Positions 45,170-58,000 of a stretch of DNA of 64,000 nt are shown here, piece after piece. The translations under genes and the position numbers were made by a program. Origin of the DNA: Drosophila persimilis (taxonomy: Eukaryota > Arthropoda > Insecta > Diptera > Drosophilidae). Position 1 is the stretch's first letter. Each line of letters starts with the position of its first letter. The notes beneath the pieces were generated by a model. It made no database searches. It was not told the origin of the DNA and saw nothing but the letters and a program-made list of their open reading frames with translations. The stretch is from contig NW_020825312.1 of the NCBI RefSeq assembly GCF_003286085.1, positions 4,774,001 to 4,838,000 on the forward strand. Reading direction: 5' to 3'.

Positions 45170-46460
45170 TTTGCTAAATCCAATTATTAGTTGTTCCAGA
45201 AAAGAATAAGCCCTTTAACAAACTAAATTTTAAAAATCCCGCGTACTTTTCATGTTTTCCCGCACTGTTGCTCACGTAAGCAACGACGTAACGTTACTTG
45301 AACGTTACGGCAGCAGAGTATGCAAAGAAGACGAGGTTAACTTTGCAGGATGCCAATTGCACATAACAACACTTTAACAACAAATGATGTTTTTATTAAT
45401 AAAATATATTCGTAATAGTATAAATTCGTCATTAGTATTGGCTTAGTGGAATCCATTGTACAAATCTATACCATATATTTTGACAGATGGAGATGCTACA
45501 TATTTCTTTGAATCTATGTTTTAAACACTACTTTAAAAAAAAGTAGTAAAACAGCTAAATACACATATTTAAATAGCCACATTTCTGACAAATAATTTGA
45601 ATCTCGCGCTCTAAAAATAGCCAGATCTAGCTATAAAATTGCTGTTTTGGCAACGGAGGTTACGTAGTTGCTGTCCCAATTTTGAGTTGAAGGTATATTT
45701 ACGGAAGATGGGTAAATAATACTTTTTAAAACAGATTTTGTTTAATACCCTTCACGGAAAATTATGAATTATTTACGGAATATTATTTTATTTTATTTAC
45801 GGTATATTTCTGAGAGTCGGTCCGATTTTCTTGCCACCATGTCAGCTTATACACCTTGCAAGTGCTTATACTTTTCATGGTATTTTCTTGTATTTTAATG
45901 TATATTTTAAGACGCTTTATTGACTTACCCTCCTATCCAATACACCAACGTAGAAACCGTGTATAAATGCCATTTAGACCCATGTTCCAGGCCACTTCGA
46001 ATACTAATTTGTGATCAGCATTGAATTTCTGATTTTCTGCCATTAAAATTGAGATTTTTTTCAAAAATATCGGAAAACGGCATGTCAAAAAGTGGATAAC
46101 GTAGGTTTTTCACACTAGCGCTTCCATGGGGATTATATGAAAAAAAGGCACGAACGAACACATTTCCCCCTCAGGTGTCGCTCTTGGTAATTACATGCAA
46201 ATGTAGTTAATATGCATAAGCTGTGTAGTTGTCGTGTTAAAGAAATGCATTTTGTGGAAATTGTTGTCAACCGTTTTTGTTTAAACCTTATTTTAAAAAT
46301 AATTCAATAAATATGAGAATTTAAAATAAGCCAGTCTTGTAGGAAATTGATTTAATACTCGGATAAAATTATGAGTTTGGAGCTGACGGTCTTAGCTAGC
46401 CAGTAATATTCCACCGAATATCAAAATCGAGGAATATGATGAAACTTGACTACAAATAAT
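45170..46460. other. Intergenic DNA between the CCP-repeat gene and AAMP
   Basis: No gene recognised. GTAACGTTAC palindrome-like strings at 45285-45310. ACGGTATATTT elements at about 45690-45815 resemble the AAMP promoter block. Confidence 0.5.
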
Positions 46461-46462
46461 TC

Positions 46463-46530
46463 GTCAGTATATTTACGGTATATTTTAAAATTTGTGATGC
46501 ATTTTCGGTATATATCTGAGGGTCGGACTG
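46463..46530 (+). promoter_or_regulatory. Motif 6-type promoter block of AAMP
   Basis: GTCAGTATATTT (46463-46474) fits Ohler core-promoter Motif 6 (KTYRGTATWTTT). It is followed by two more GGTATAT elements and CTGAGGGTCGGAC, and the block ends about 60 bp before the ATG. Confidence 0.6.
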
Positions 46531-46591
46531 AGCACGTGTTGTTGACATTTGTTTAAAACAATTTTGATACAATTAACAATAACAGCCGACT

Positions 46592-48014
46592 ATGCGCGAC
46601 AATACGCCACCGCATCGTCCGGACTTTGAAGACGACGACGATGAGATACTGGAAGAGATCGAGCTAGACGCGAATGCAGCGCCGTCTCTGGACGAGGACG
46701 ATGACTTGGAGGAGGTGACGCTGGAGCAGCTGGAGGCACGTCTGGGACTTCACGACGAAGACGATGAATATGAAATGGATGAGGAGTCTATCCGGGACCG
46801 AGAGCGCATTGCGAACATAATAGACGAGGCGGTACTCACGTTCCGCAACCATACAGCACCGGTCTTCGCCTGCAGCCTGCATCCGCACTACAATTGGGCG
46901 GTGACGGGCAGCGAGGACGATTTAGCCTTTGTTTGGGACACGAGCAACAGCGAGGTGCTCTACAAGATCACCGAACACAAGGACACCATCACCGAGGCGC
47001 ACTTCAGCCACGATGGCGCTTACCTGGTAACGGGAGATCTTGCCGGTGAGATCAATGTCTTCAAAGTGAGCGAGCAGCGCGAGGAGCGCCCCATTCTGAC
47101 CAAGGTCTGGGAATACTCCATGTCTGACATGTCGTGGCTCTTCTGGCATCGCGGTGCCCATGTGCTCCTGGCGGGCAGCGACAGCGGCGAGGTGTACGTC
47201 TGGCGCATTCCCAGCGGAGATTGCAAAATCCTTGCCGGTCAGGGGGCGCGCTGCGAGTCCGGAGAACTGAGCGGCGACGGCAAGAAACTGCTAACGGCCT
47301 ATATGAATGGCGCCGTCAAGCTCTGGGACCTGAAAACCTGCCAGGTGCTCATGGAGGTGAACGAGCAGCACCCGATGGGCTTCGGTGAGGTCACCCACGC
47401 AGTGGTGGCCTGTGAACTCGACTCTCCCTTCTACATCTGCGCCGAGGGCGGAGGTAAGAAACCAATTGGATAGCGATTATGCGACTAGGCTCTCTAATCT
47501 AACCGAATCACAATTTTAGGAAAAATGCTATTCTGCACCAACAGTGGACCCGTCAGTGTTGTGCAGTCGGAGCACGGCATCGAGTGCATTGCCTTTGCTC
47601 CCGCTTCTTCGGACTTAAAGCTCTTTGCCTGCGGCTCGCTGGACGGTCACATATCCATATGGGACTACTCAAAGTATTCGCTGCGCACTGTCTGCGAGAA
47701 TCCAGTGCCCAACGATGGCGTCCTTAGGTGACTTTCATGCCCTGTCCGACAGCGACCGCTAGTTGCTTAATTTTGCTAATGTTTTACGTGACCTTTTCAG
47801 GATCAAATGGCTGAACGACAATACTATCATGGCGGCCACATCGAACGGCAATCTGAATGCTTTCGATGCCCGCACGGGCACCCTGAAGTTTACCCTCACC
47901 GGACACTTCTGTCACATCTACGAATTGGCCTACAAGCCTCTGGACAGCCTGCTGTTGACGGTATCCGAGGACACTACAGCCAAGATATTTAAGGTTCCGC
48001 CGCTGGGCGATTAA
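46592..48014 (+). CDS. AAMP: AAMP-like WD40 protein (angio-associated migratory cell protein ortholog)
   Basis: Three exons: 46592-47453, 47520-47727 and 47801-48014, giving 427 residues (human AAMP about 434). A very acidic N-terminus (FEDDDDEILEEIELD, HDEDDEYEMDEES) precedes WD40 repeats beginning at about residue 85 (HTAPVFACSLHPHYNWAVTG, EDDLAFVWDT). The last repeat is LTVSEDTTAKIFKV. The acidic head plus eight-repeat propeller is the AAMP/Sqt1 architecture. The yeast relative Sqt1 is a ribosome-assembly chaperone for uL16; in flies the role is not well defined. The housekeeping-type Motif 6 promoter is consistent with broad expression. Introns are 66 and 73 bp. Confidence 0.9.
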
Positions 48015-51000
48015 TGCAGGTGCTAAAACTGATAACGTGCTGTTCGAGTATATGTACATAAATAGACAATACATATGAGTGTAAAGGATAGGCTCTGTCT
48101 TAATGTATTAAGGGAGCAATGGCCTAAGTGCTTGGGGGGGTCGTATATTTCAGGCGTTATCCGTTAGAACGTTATCCGTCAGAGCTAAGATAGTTTGAGG
48201 CGAATACTGCACTCTCTCTTCGAACTCTTGGGACTGTCCTCGCTCTTAAGGTGCATGAGGGGCATGGGGCATGCGTGCATTGATAGGGAGAGCTGTGCCA
48301 TAGACACTGGCACTTACACTTCCTTATGCACATATGTATGTTTTTTGTTTTTGTCCGCTATCATTCACCTCACCCACACACACACAGTGCCCCCCACACA
48401 AAGTGAAACAATTGTCCGACAAAAACAACACATTTTTGGATTTACATATTTGTGTTTATTTTGTTGTTTTATTATTTTATTAAAGCTTTTCGGTAGTGCA
48501 TGCCCCGCCGATGAAAATCAGATTCAGTCCGATTCGGGTTTTGAGTGCGTCTGGTTCTCTATGGTTCTCCATAGAGCGGGATACTCGCACAAGTAAATCT
48601 CTTGGGGCGCGCAAGCAGTACGTTTTTTTTTAGATACAATATTCCGGTGTTGCGTTCCACGAGAGTTGTTTCTGATTTCTGAAGGATCTTTTTACAAAAA
48701 AAAAAAAATAGATTAAATTTAACAATAAAATACATACATATGGGCATACATACATATATCCAAATTTATGTTACACTATAAATGTTGATCATGAAAACAC
48801 ATGACTCGTGGCATAATGAAAGCGACACAAAAAATATTAACGAAAATTGCATATGGAAGTGATCCATCATATTTCTCCTTCCTTCCACATGAGCATATAT
48901 TCTGTGGACTTCGATGTGTGAGTGGCGCGCAAAACTTGAAAAAAAAAATAACGTAAAATAAACCCGACAACAATAAAAGTCACACGAAATCACAGTTAAT
49001 CAACTGCAAACGGGGGCCCGAACCCACTCTACATAAATACACACACACACACAAACATACCTATGTATGTACATAAATGCGGTTACGGTTGCGGACGCGA
49101 ACGCGGACGCGGACACTGGACAAAATCCAGCTCTGCGTGTGTGTGTGTGTGTCTCTTACAATTAGATTACCAGAGGAGCACAGATACTATGTATAGCCTG
49201 CAGAGGCGCTACACTTATTTTGTTTATTAGTTGTGTTCGTTTTTTATGACGGGAGAGCTCTGATCGAGGAGCTAGCTAATCCAGATATTCGTCGGGCTAC
49301 TAATAGTACACAGCCCACAATTGAATTATCACAGTTTGAAATGTCAAATGCACGCGCCTGGCTCTGTTTGGTTTGGGTCCGTTCCTCTGTTTCCCTGTGC
49401 TCCTCTAATCCAACCTTATTCATGATAATCCGCTCAAGTGTTTAACAAAAGTCCCACAAATATGTGTACTATGTGTACATGCACACACTCATACTATGTA
49501 TTGCGTGTAAAAGACTTCCGAATCTGTTGGGCTAATCAGTGACAAGCGTTTTCGGGAAAATGAGCAACACAAGATGTTTAGCGAAGCCCCATACGGGGCG
49601 ATCATAGTTAGGATAGATATCGCATTACTCAAAGACCTCACCCATAAGTGAAAGCCATAAATATGGTTAATAGTCGAAATCTGATTCCTCGACTAGCCAC
49701 AAAGGCGCCTACTTCCTACTTCCTCTACTTCGCTTTTTATTGGAATAATAAGATCTGACTACTACAAGACTATCTTCCTGTAAATATGAATACTTAGAGA
49801 TTCTTACCTTCTTCTTTGCGGTAATAAAGCAGAAATCTGGCAATTATAGTCGATCATTCCGACTAATTATTGATTGTTGGCCCAAGCAATTGGCAAGTTT
49901 TAAAAACCCTGTTTGCCCCATAAAAGCATTCAACAAATCAATCCCGTAAAACAGCAAACAATTTTCTGGCAGATTAGACGCCAAATGCCAAAATCAACAT
50001 TCCATTTATATCATATTAAAGGTCGTTGACTAACAGACACTCAAAGAGTGAATCCCGTCGTCTGAAGAGACAGCGGAGCGAAGAAACTTCTCTTCGGCCG
50101 CTGCCGCACGTGCTGCGGCCTCAAGTATTTTTGGCTTTCCAAACTTTCCTTCTCTGGCCGGGTCTGAGGCGAGGTCTAATGAAATGGTAGCTGGTTCTTG
50201 CATCATGCGGCAGAGGAGAGTCGGTAGCATAGGCCTCTGGCAGGGCGATGCGGTGCCATACACCATCCATACACACAGAGATAGGATAGCCATAATATGG
50301 AGCGGCAGGTAAAGAGAGAGAGATAGTGAGAGAGCACCTGGAGAGAGCCACGCACCGCAGCAACGCAGCGCCGCAGCACCGCAGCTGTCGACGTCGTGAA
50401 AAAGCGCCAAATGCAAAGCCATAGTTAGGCTTGCCGCGCTCTGAGCAAAGCAAAGAGCGCGACGCGGCAGAGCAGAGGACCGACAGCCAGACAGACCCAG
50501 ACCCGCTTCATAAAGGGGGCTAAAAATGAATTCCAAACTTACTTTGAACAGAGCGCGTGCATGGAGCGGTCGACGTCGACCCGGCATGACATTATCGAAG
50601 TTTATTTACAAATAAATACATTGTTCATCGAGGCCTGCACGTTGTTTTTCGTTTGTTTTTTAGTTGATATCCATAGTGACTGAGGTAGCCCTCGAAGATG
50701 ACTCTTCAGCGAACTCTTCCCCTTTGAAAGACACCACGTGTGTTTCCGATAAGCCACATTTCCATACGCCGGACCGCATACACCATACACCATACATATG
50801 CACATGTGCGAGAGTGGAGTGGAGTGTAGTGTGTGTGTGCGCGCGAGTACAAAATAAAACTGAAAAACTGAATAAAAGCATGTGGAAGAGCGCGAAATAA
50901 AAAGAACTGTATTTGAATCGACGGACGAGCTCCACGCTCCACGCTGGCACAGAGCACGCTGAAACCGTGCTGATACGCAAGATCCCACTGGAAAACGATA

Positions 51001-51194
51001 AAAGCAATGGTCTTACAAAAGCTATCATAAAAATAAAAATAATAATAAAACAAAAACAAAAACCAATAACCATCGCTGAGAGAAACAGGAACCCCTAGAG
51101 GGATTCAAGAACCCTACCTTACCCTTAACCCTACCAGCAACCCCTAACTCAAGTCTCTGTCTTGAGAGAACCCAAAACCAAAGTTGTGTGTAAA
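48015..51194. other. AAMP 3' region and mnd upstream region
   Basis: No separate gene recognised. Contains short CA/TG and A tracts (48700-48712, 49040-49050, 49137-49152). The less AT-rich part at 50030-50590 opens long frames on both strands without recognisable content and may hold the mnd promoter or leader. Confidence 0.45.
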
Positions 51195-54162
51195 ATGGCG
51201 CGTATTCAGGCGAGCGATTCTCTTATACCCCGACAAATCTTCGAGATGCCTCCCGCCGAGCAGCCGAGCCGCGACCGGGAGAACCAGTCCTCCGCGGACA
51301 GCGACAGCCAGGGCTCCGGGGTGAAGCTCAAGAAGCAGATCGGTCTGCTCGATGGGGTGGCCATCATCGTGGGTGTCATCGTGGGCTCCGGCATCTTCGT
51401 CAGCCCCAAAGGTGTGCTCAAGTTCTCCGGCTCAATTGGACAATCGCTTATCGTCTGGGTGCTATGTGGTGTTCTCAGCATGGTCGGCGCCCTGTGCTAT
51501 GCGGAACTGGGTGAGTAATGGCCCCGACCCTCCATGTAAAGGCTTTCCTTTTTGTTGTAGTTGCTGTTGTTATTTTTGATAATACTCGTGTGCTTGTAAG
51601 CCCACGCCCGGTCATCGTTTCTGCGTTGCTGGCAGTTATTGGTTCTGGTTGATGACAGCACATTATGGGTCAGCATATGGAAAGTGGAGTAGTCTGTCGG
51701 AGAGGAGAGGGGGATGGGATTGTTTACATAGCTGAAATGAGTGTAAGACAAACGTGGTAGCCACCTGGGTTGAGTGAGGGTGAGGGTGAGGTGAGGTGAG
51801 GCACGCATAACAACTGGATCAAGAACGAGCATTCATTAAAACGCTGAGGTTAACTCAAATCGGCAAATGAGGTTGAGGCTAAACAGACCTGTAACCTGTA
51901 ACCTGTTACTATTCGTACAATCGAATCTTTAATGTTACACTCTACACTGTACATCGCCCCTTTTTACCCACCCCTGGTTCCAAGACTTCCAAGAGAGTAA
52001 GGAATCTGTACGATGAAACGATCAACGAGAGAGGGAATACTCACAGTAATATAGGTACGGGAACCCGGAGCAATTTCGCGGGAGACTCATTTTAAAAATG
52101 GAAATTAGTTCAGCTTCATCAAGATGACCTCTTCAACGGACACATCAAATCAGTTCCCCGACAAGCTGTTCTGTTGAATGAATCCGGAGGGGGGAAGAAT
52201 CCGGTGGGGAGAAGCAGACAAGAATAAGAGCCAGACACAACATTGAATAAGCAGCAAATTAACGTGGGTCCGGTCCCTTCTTGGTACAGTGAACACTCGC
52301 TCGGAAGATTAGACCCTGGAATTCGAACAATCCCCAAAATAAGAGAGAAATACAGCTCATATTTACTTCATTTATTCCGCCGCTTCGATTAAGAACCAGT
52401 TTCGTAAATTTTTCGTTAGATCTGCCAGACAGCAGACACCAGACTTACTCGTATTTGGAGGTCTTATAATATTGATTATCAATGAACCTTATCAATAGAA
52501 GGCTAGATACCTCTTTGAATATCTTCGGCCGGACCAGGCTCCAGTCGTTTCGTTTGGCCCCCACAAATTGGGACTCGCACGTGATTCAGCAATGATTCAA
52601 TCCCAATAAAAGGCATTTTAATTAAGTGGAACTATGTGATTCTCGCTGGGTTTCCGAACGTTGAACCTCCACTGTTGAAATCAGTTGCTGATTATCTTTC
52701 GAGCAACCCTCGCAGCCAGATAAGAAACGAGAGCTGGCTCTCTTATACTATCTCTGATATATATGTAGTTTTCTCCATGATTTTCATTTTATCTCTTCTC
52801 TCTCGTTTTAGGCACAATGATACCAAAATCCGGAGGAGATTATGCCTACATTGGCACAGCCTTTGGTCCACTGCCTGCTTTCCTTTATCTATGGGTCGCC
52901 CTGCTGATTCTGGTGCCCACGGGCAATGCGATCACGGCCCTGACCTTTGCCCAGTACCTTCTGAAGCCCTTCTGGCCCTCCTGCGAGGCGCCCGCCGAGG
53001 CCGTACAGCTGTTGGCGGCTGCCATGATATGTAAGTTTGTGCAGAGATAAGCGAAGCCGTCCATCGTGTACTAATGGTGATTGACACTTGCCCTTAGGTG
53101 TGCTCACCGTTATCAACTGCTACAATGTCAAGTGGGTGACACGTGTGACGGACATATTCACGGGCACCAAGGTGTTGGCCCTTCTAGTTATCGTCGGCGC
53201 CGGCGTCTGGTACTTGGCCGATGGCAACACAGAGCACTGGGACAAGCCGTTCAGCGGGGGCAATCTTTCCCCGGGATACATTGCCCTAGCGTTCTACAGT
53301 GGCCTCTTCTCGTACTCCGGTTGGAATTACCTCAACTTTGTCACGGAGGAGCTGAAGGATCCCTACCGCAATCTCCCCAAGGCCATTTGCATCTCCATGC
53401 CGGTAGTGACGATCATCTACATGGTCACGAACGTTGCTTACTTCTCGGTGCTGTCCACCGACGAAATACTCTCATCGGATGCGGTGGCCGTCACCTTTGG
53501 GGACAAGATGCTGGACTACATGTCCTGGGTGATGCCCTTTGCCGTGGCCTGTTCGACTTTTGGCTCTCTCAACGGCGCCATCTTTGCATCGTCCAGGTTG
53601 TTCTTCGTGGGGGCCCGCAACGGACACCTACCGGCGGCCATTTCCCTCATCAATGTCAATTGTCTTACCCCGGTGCCATCGCTGATATTTCTGGTGAGTC
53701 TGAGTCCCACTTGATCCTTCCCCGATACACAAACCGTTTTTTAACTTTTCCTAACTTTTCCTCTCCTCTCCTAAGGGCGTTCTCACCCTCTTGCTGCTGT
53801 TCATCAAGGACACCTACGTGCTGATCAACTACGTCAGCTATGTGGAGGCCCTGTTCACGCTCATCTCGGTTTCGGGTCTGCTGTGGCTGCGCTACAAGCA
53901 GCCCAAGACGGAGCGACCCATACGGGTCAATCTGGCACTGCCGATCATCTATCTGATCGTTTGCCTCTTCCTGGTGATATCCTCGTGCTCGCAGTCGCCC
54001 TACGAAGTGGGCATTGGCACAATAATCATCCTGTCCGGCATTCCGGTCTACTATCTGACCATTCACCATCCGGTCAAGTGGCTGGCGGACACCTCGCAGT
54101 CCATCAACCTGTGGTGCTCCAAGTTCTTTATCTGTATGCCCAATCAGGAGAAGTTCGATTAG
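51195..54162 (+). CDS. mnd: SLC7-family (LAT-type) amino-acid transporter, probable minidiscs
   Basis: Four exons: 51195-51510, 52812-53030, 53098-53693 and 53776-54162, giving 505 residues. The LAT signature [17 protein letters not shown] is at about 57-73, in the first transmembrane helix, and about twelve hydrophobic segments follow. Cys163 (KPFWPSC) lies where human LAT1 has the cysteine that bonds to the heavy chain CD98hc, so a heterodimeric transporter is expected. The family exchanges large neutral amino acids at the plasma membrane; in flies mnd links leucine uptake to insulin secretion and disc growth. The symbol rests on family plus synteny; JhI-21 is the closest alternative. The start ATG is the first in frame with AAA before it. 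Intron 1 is 1.3 kb. Poly(A) signal AATAAA at 54638-54643. Confidence 0.88.
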
Positions 54163-54852
54163 AGAAGCTGGATCAGAGAGGGAGAGAAAGATGAAGAAAG
54201 GTGCCTTCCGCGAATGCATCGAATCGATCGCGGGCCCAAGTCTCAAGCTATCGCTAAGTTAGGTTAGAAATTTGGAATTTTTTATGAATTATACGCACAA
54301 CATTACAAAAGTGTTATTGTAAATAACTCAAAGGCATTCTGGCAGCAGAACTTTGCGCGAATTATTATTATTACTTATTGATTAATTTTCTTTAAATATT
54401 ATCTGTCTATTCTCCCCCAACAACAACTACAAAAAAGAACAGTTCCTCGGAATCAGCAGAGAAAAACACACAATACCAATATTATACCAATTTTTACATA
54501 GCATAGTACTCGTACATTTGCGCACGTATGTATGTATGTTTGTATTTAAGCGATAATTTAGTAACTATTAATTATAACCGAAGTAACTTTTGCAAAATGT
54601 AAAAACCGAATTTCTTCTGCATAAGAATTAAATACAAAATAAACACAAACGCCAGGGAAATTTATGAAAGAGCGCGCCGCGCAGGCAGTAACGGGTCTGC
54701 TGGTCGAGTCAGAAGAAAGCTTTCCGAAAAGCTTCGCCAAAACACAGCTAAGTGGCTGGCGCGTGCGCAGAGCCATGGGGAGAGAGATAAAGAGTAAGAG
54801 AGAGAGAGAGAGATGGAGATGAAGCGAGCGAGAAGCACGTTCCTTTCCGTCG

Positions 54853-54860
54853 TATAAAAG
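54853..54860 (+). promoter_or_regulatory. TATA box of Zip71B
   Basis: TATAAAAG 169 bp before the ATG, only ~210 bp after the mnd poly(A) signal. TGCGCAC on the minus strand (54763-54769) fits the metal response element core TGCRCNC, which would suit a metal transporter but is weak evidence alone. Confidence 0.55.
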
Positions 54861-55021
54861 CGTTGCGTAGGCGATACCGTCATTTCAAAAAGACCGTTGA
54901 GCGGGATAGACAGTCGTCGAAACGGAACGCACGCGTGAGTCCCGTGAAATGTCGATCGGCCCCCAGTAGGGTTCAGCTCAACGTTCAATAAAGTTTACCA
55001 CACAAGTGTTCAGTTATTGAT

Positions 55022-58000
55022 ATGGCCCCAAAGCCCCTGCTAATCGTACGCCTCCTGTGCCTCGGGGCACTCCTGGGAACGGCGCACACCTCGCTGGAGT
55101 ACAACCGCTACCTGGAGCAGATATTCCAAAAGTACGGCGATGGCGGGACAATCAACTTTGAGGTAACAACAACACCAATCCATCGAACTAGCCTTGTAAA
55201 CGTAAAACCACAGACCAAGAGGACGGGGGGAAATATGAGCCCAGGTAAACAGAGCTGGACACGGACTCTGCCGCTTTTGGCTCTTGGCTTTGGCTAATGT
55301 TATGGCAAAAAATTAGTAAGTTTTTGTGGACCGGTCGGTCATCATGCACCAATGAGCAGCTAAACCAAAAAACGGGCACACGGTGACACTGGGCAAGGAA
55401 GGGCAGGTGCGGGATGGGATGGGGAGGGGAGGGGAAATAATAAATTAGAGTAAGTCAAATATTTGCGGGTTGTGAAAGTGAGAAACATTTATGTGTGTTG
55501 CTGTGCCGTGGCTCTGTCCGAAGACAGACGCTGGACGATTCTGTTCTTGCCAAACAAATCAACAAACAAAACACTCTCAACAGTTATAATCGCTTCTCTG
55601 CATGAGACCTGCAATCTTTATGGACGCACAACACTATCACAATTACGAGTCGCCTGCCTCTCTCTTATGGAACTCATGACAGAAACGTAGAGACTTTATT
55701 GCGGGCATTATCATAAATTTAATCAAAATCCAGACACAAACACACATTGTGATATACACTCCCGCCGAGACTTGAGCATCCAGCATGGACGTCGCACGTA
55801 CCCCTGCTCTTCCTCGTACGCCCACACTCTATCCAAAACAAGATTAAAAGATTATTCCGATAAGAGCTAGTCTCCTAATGAGCGATGATAGCCAAACAGC
55901 TGACGAAACCCGTCCGAAGACCCAAGCCAAGTCCCTGTCCCTAGCCCGATCCTATGGAAATTTCGCAATGCGTTGGCGTTATGCTTATGGACTCCATAGT
56001 TATAGAGGCAACAGGTCCCCGGCAATTGGCATTACTCATGCGTAGCGCTACGCAATACGTTTTGTCCATTTAAATGTCAGGTTACTAAAATGCTTCTACG
56101 CACTCGGCATACTAACAGAGACGGGGACCCCCCGCACTCCGCCCACTGCCCATTTGAGAGGAGAGAGGTGTAGAGGAGCGGGTATTCTATTATCATTCCA
56201 AAATCCCAATTTCAATTGCATATTATGCCAAGTACTTGGCACACAAACAATTTTGCTGAATGAAAGTAAAAATAAGCTAGACGATGGATTGTTTGAGAGG
56301 CACGAGTACGGGTACGGGTAAGGGTACGGGTACGGGCAGGGGTACAGGCACGGGTACGGGTACGGGTAGGGGAGCCTCGTAACTTCATGTGTTCCATAAT
56401 AAACAACAGACAGGTTCATTTGTTTGGTTTTTTAGGCGCTTTTATTGTACCAGCGCGTGTTTGGCTATTTTTTTATACGATACGATACGATCCTCATCTT
56501 CGAAAAGGAATCTCTCTCTCTCTCTCTCTCTGTCTCTCTTCGTAGCTAACTGCTTATTAAGTGCCTGATAGAACCGACAGACAGGCTACAGGGCACACGC
56601 CCCATTCCCGGCGACAGACAGCTGTCAAGGCAATTAGATACTATGAATATATATTCCCCTCACAGCCCAGGCCCACTTTCGCGACAGCAAAAATGCGGCA
56701 GCAAAACCAACAAAAGTAACAATAGACCTCTAATTAATTCCGATGTAAATATAATTGCTTGGCACGGTGACAACTAAATCAAGTAATTATCTGCGATAAT
56801 ACTCGTAAATTCGAACCAAAACTCATGGCAAAAGCATACCCCTCCTCCGTATAGTGAGTGCACTTTGGGAGTTTCGTGAGAAATGAAAGATGATTCACTT
56901 AATTGCGATCTTGGGAAAGTAGTCTAGGTTTCGATCTACATACGAGTATGCAAATATCTGTAAAGGGAAACTGTGGCATCATTGTGTGGATCATGAATTG
57001 ACTAAGATGGATAAACAGCTGACATCTGCTGTTTGGCCTTGCTTAAATTGAATTCATTAATAAATTCTTGTTAAATATTATCCCTACAGGGTCTCGAGCA
57101 TTTAATGTACAGCTTGAATCTGGGCCAGATCGAGTTCGACCCCTCGCACACCATCGCCGAGCACCGACCGCAGGGCTACTCGAATGAGACGAAAGCCAGC
57201 ACAAACGGGACCTACTTTGACAAGCAGATCAGCACTAATGCCAGCACCGACGAGGATGTTCTGGATGTGCAGATATCACCAGATATCAGCAAGACCTCAA
57301 AGCACTCAGAGTCGGGGCCTGCGGTCCCAGAGTTCCTGGAAATACACGACCCCAAGCATCGGCATCCGCGGGAGAGCAGCGGTGAGTAGTAGTAGTCCAG
57401 TCTTTATCTTTATGGATCTGGATTATCACACAACCCGCATGGGTTTTTAGCCCGAGTACTCGAGTTGGCACTCCATAGATACTCGTACGGGCAGATCAAG
57501 TAAAGACAGAAGAGCCATAAACAATAAACAGTAGGATGGAAGTTCTGACAATAATTCTAGAATACCCAAGAGCACACAATGATCAGACATAGTACATATG
57601 TACATGCACACACGAGTATGTACACTTAAACGACAATAATGAGCAGTGGTATTACCTGAGAGACAGTTATAATTAAGTCGTAGAGAAATTCTTAAGCCTC
57701 AATATAAATAGAATGAACGAGGCCCGACTCTACCCGTACATATCCATATATCAATTGGCCAGTTTCCAAATGCAAGTCAGGGCGGGGCGGGGCGGGGCAC
57801 GGCCAGAGGCAGGGCCAGGGGCAGCGGCATCTATGTACTCGTAATAAATTCAATTATGCTGCTATCCATCTCATTTGGATGAGAGGAAGTTCCGTCTGTA
57901 AGTGCGACCTTGCCGCATAAATTATCTGAAAACGCACGTCTATCTCTCTCTCCCCTTTTGGGCAGTGAAATGCAATCGCGAGTCGCGAATCAACAGGTAC

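Noticed and set aside
50030..50587. 185-codon minus-strand frame upstream of mnd
   Set aside because: Composition is driven by simple repeats (SLSLSLYLPL) and Ala runs. It lies in the likely mnd promoter/leader region.
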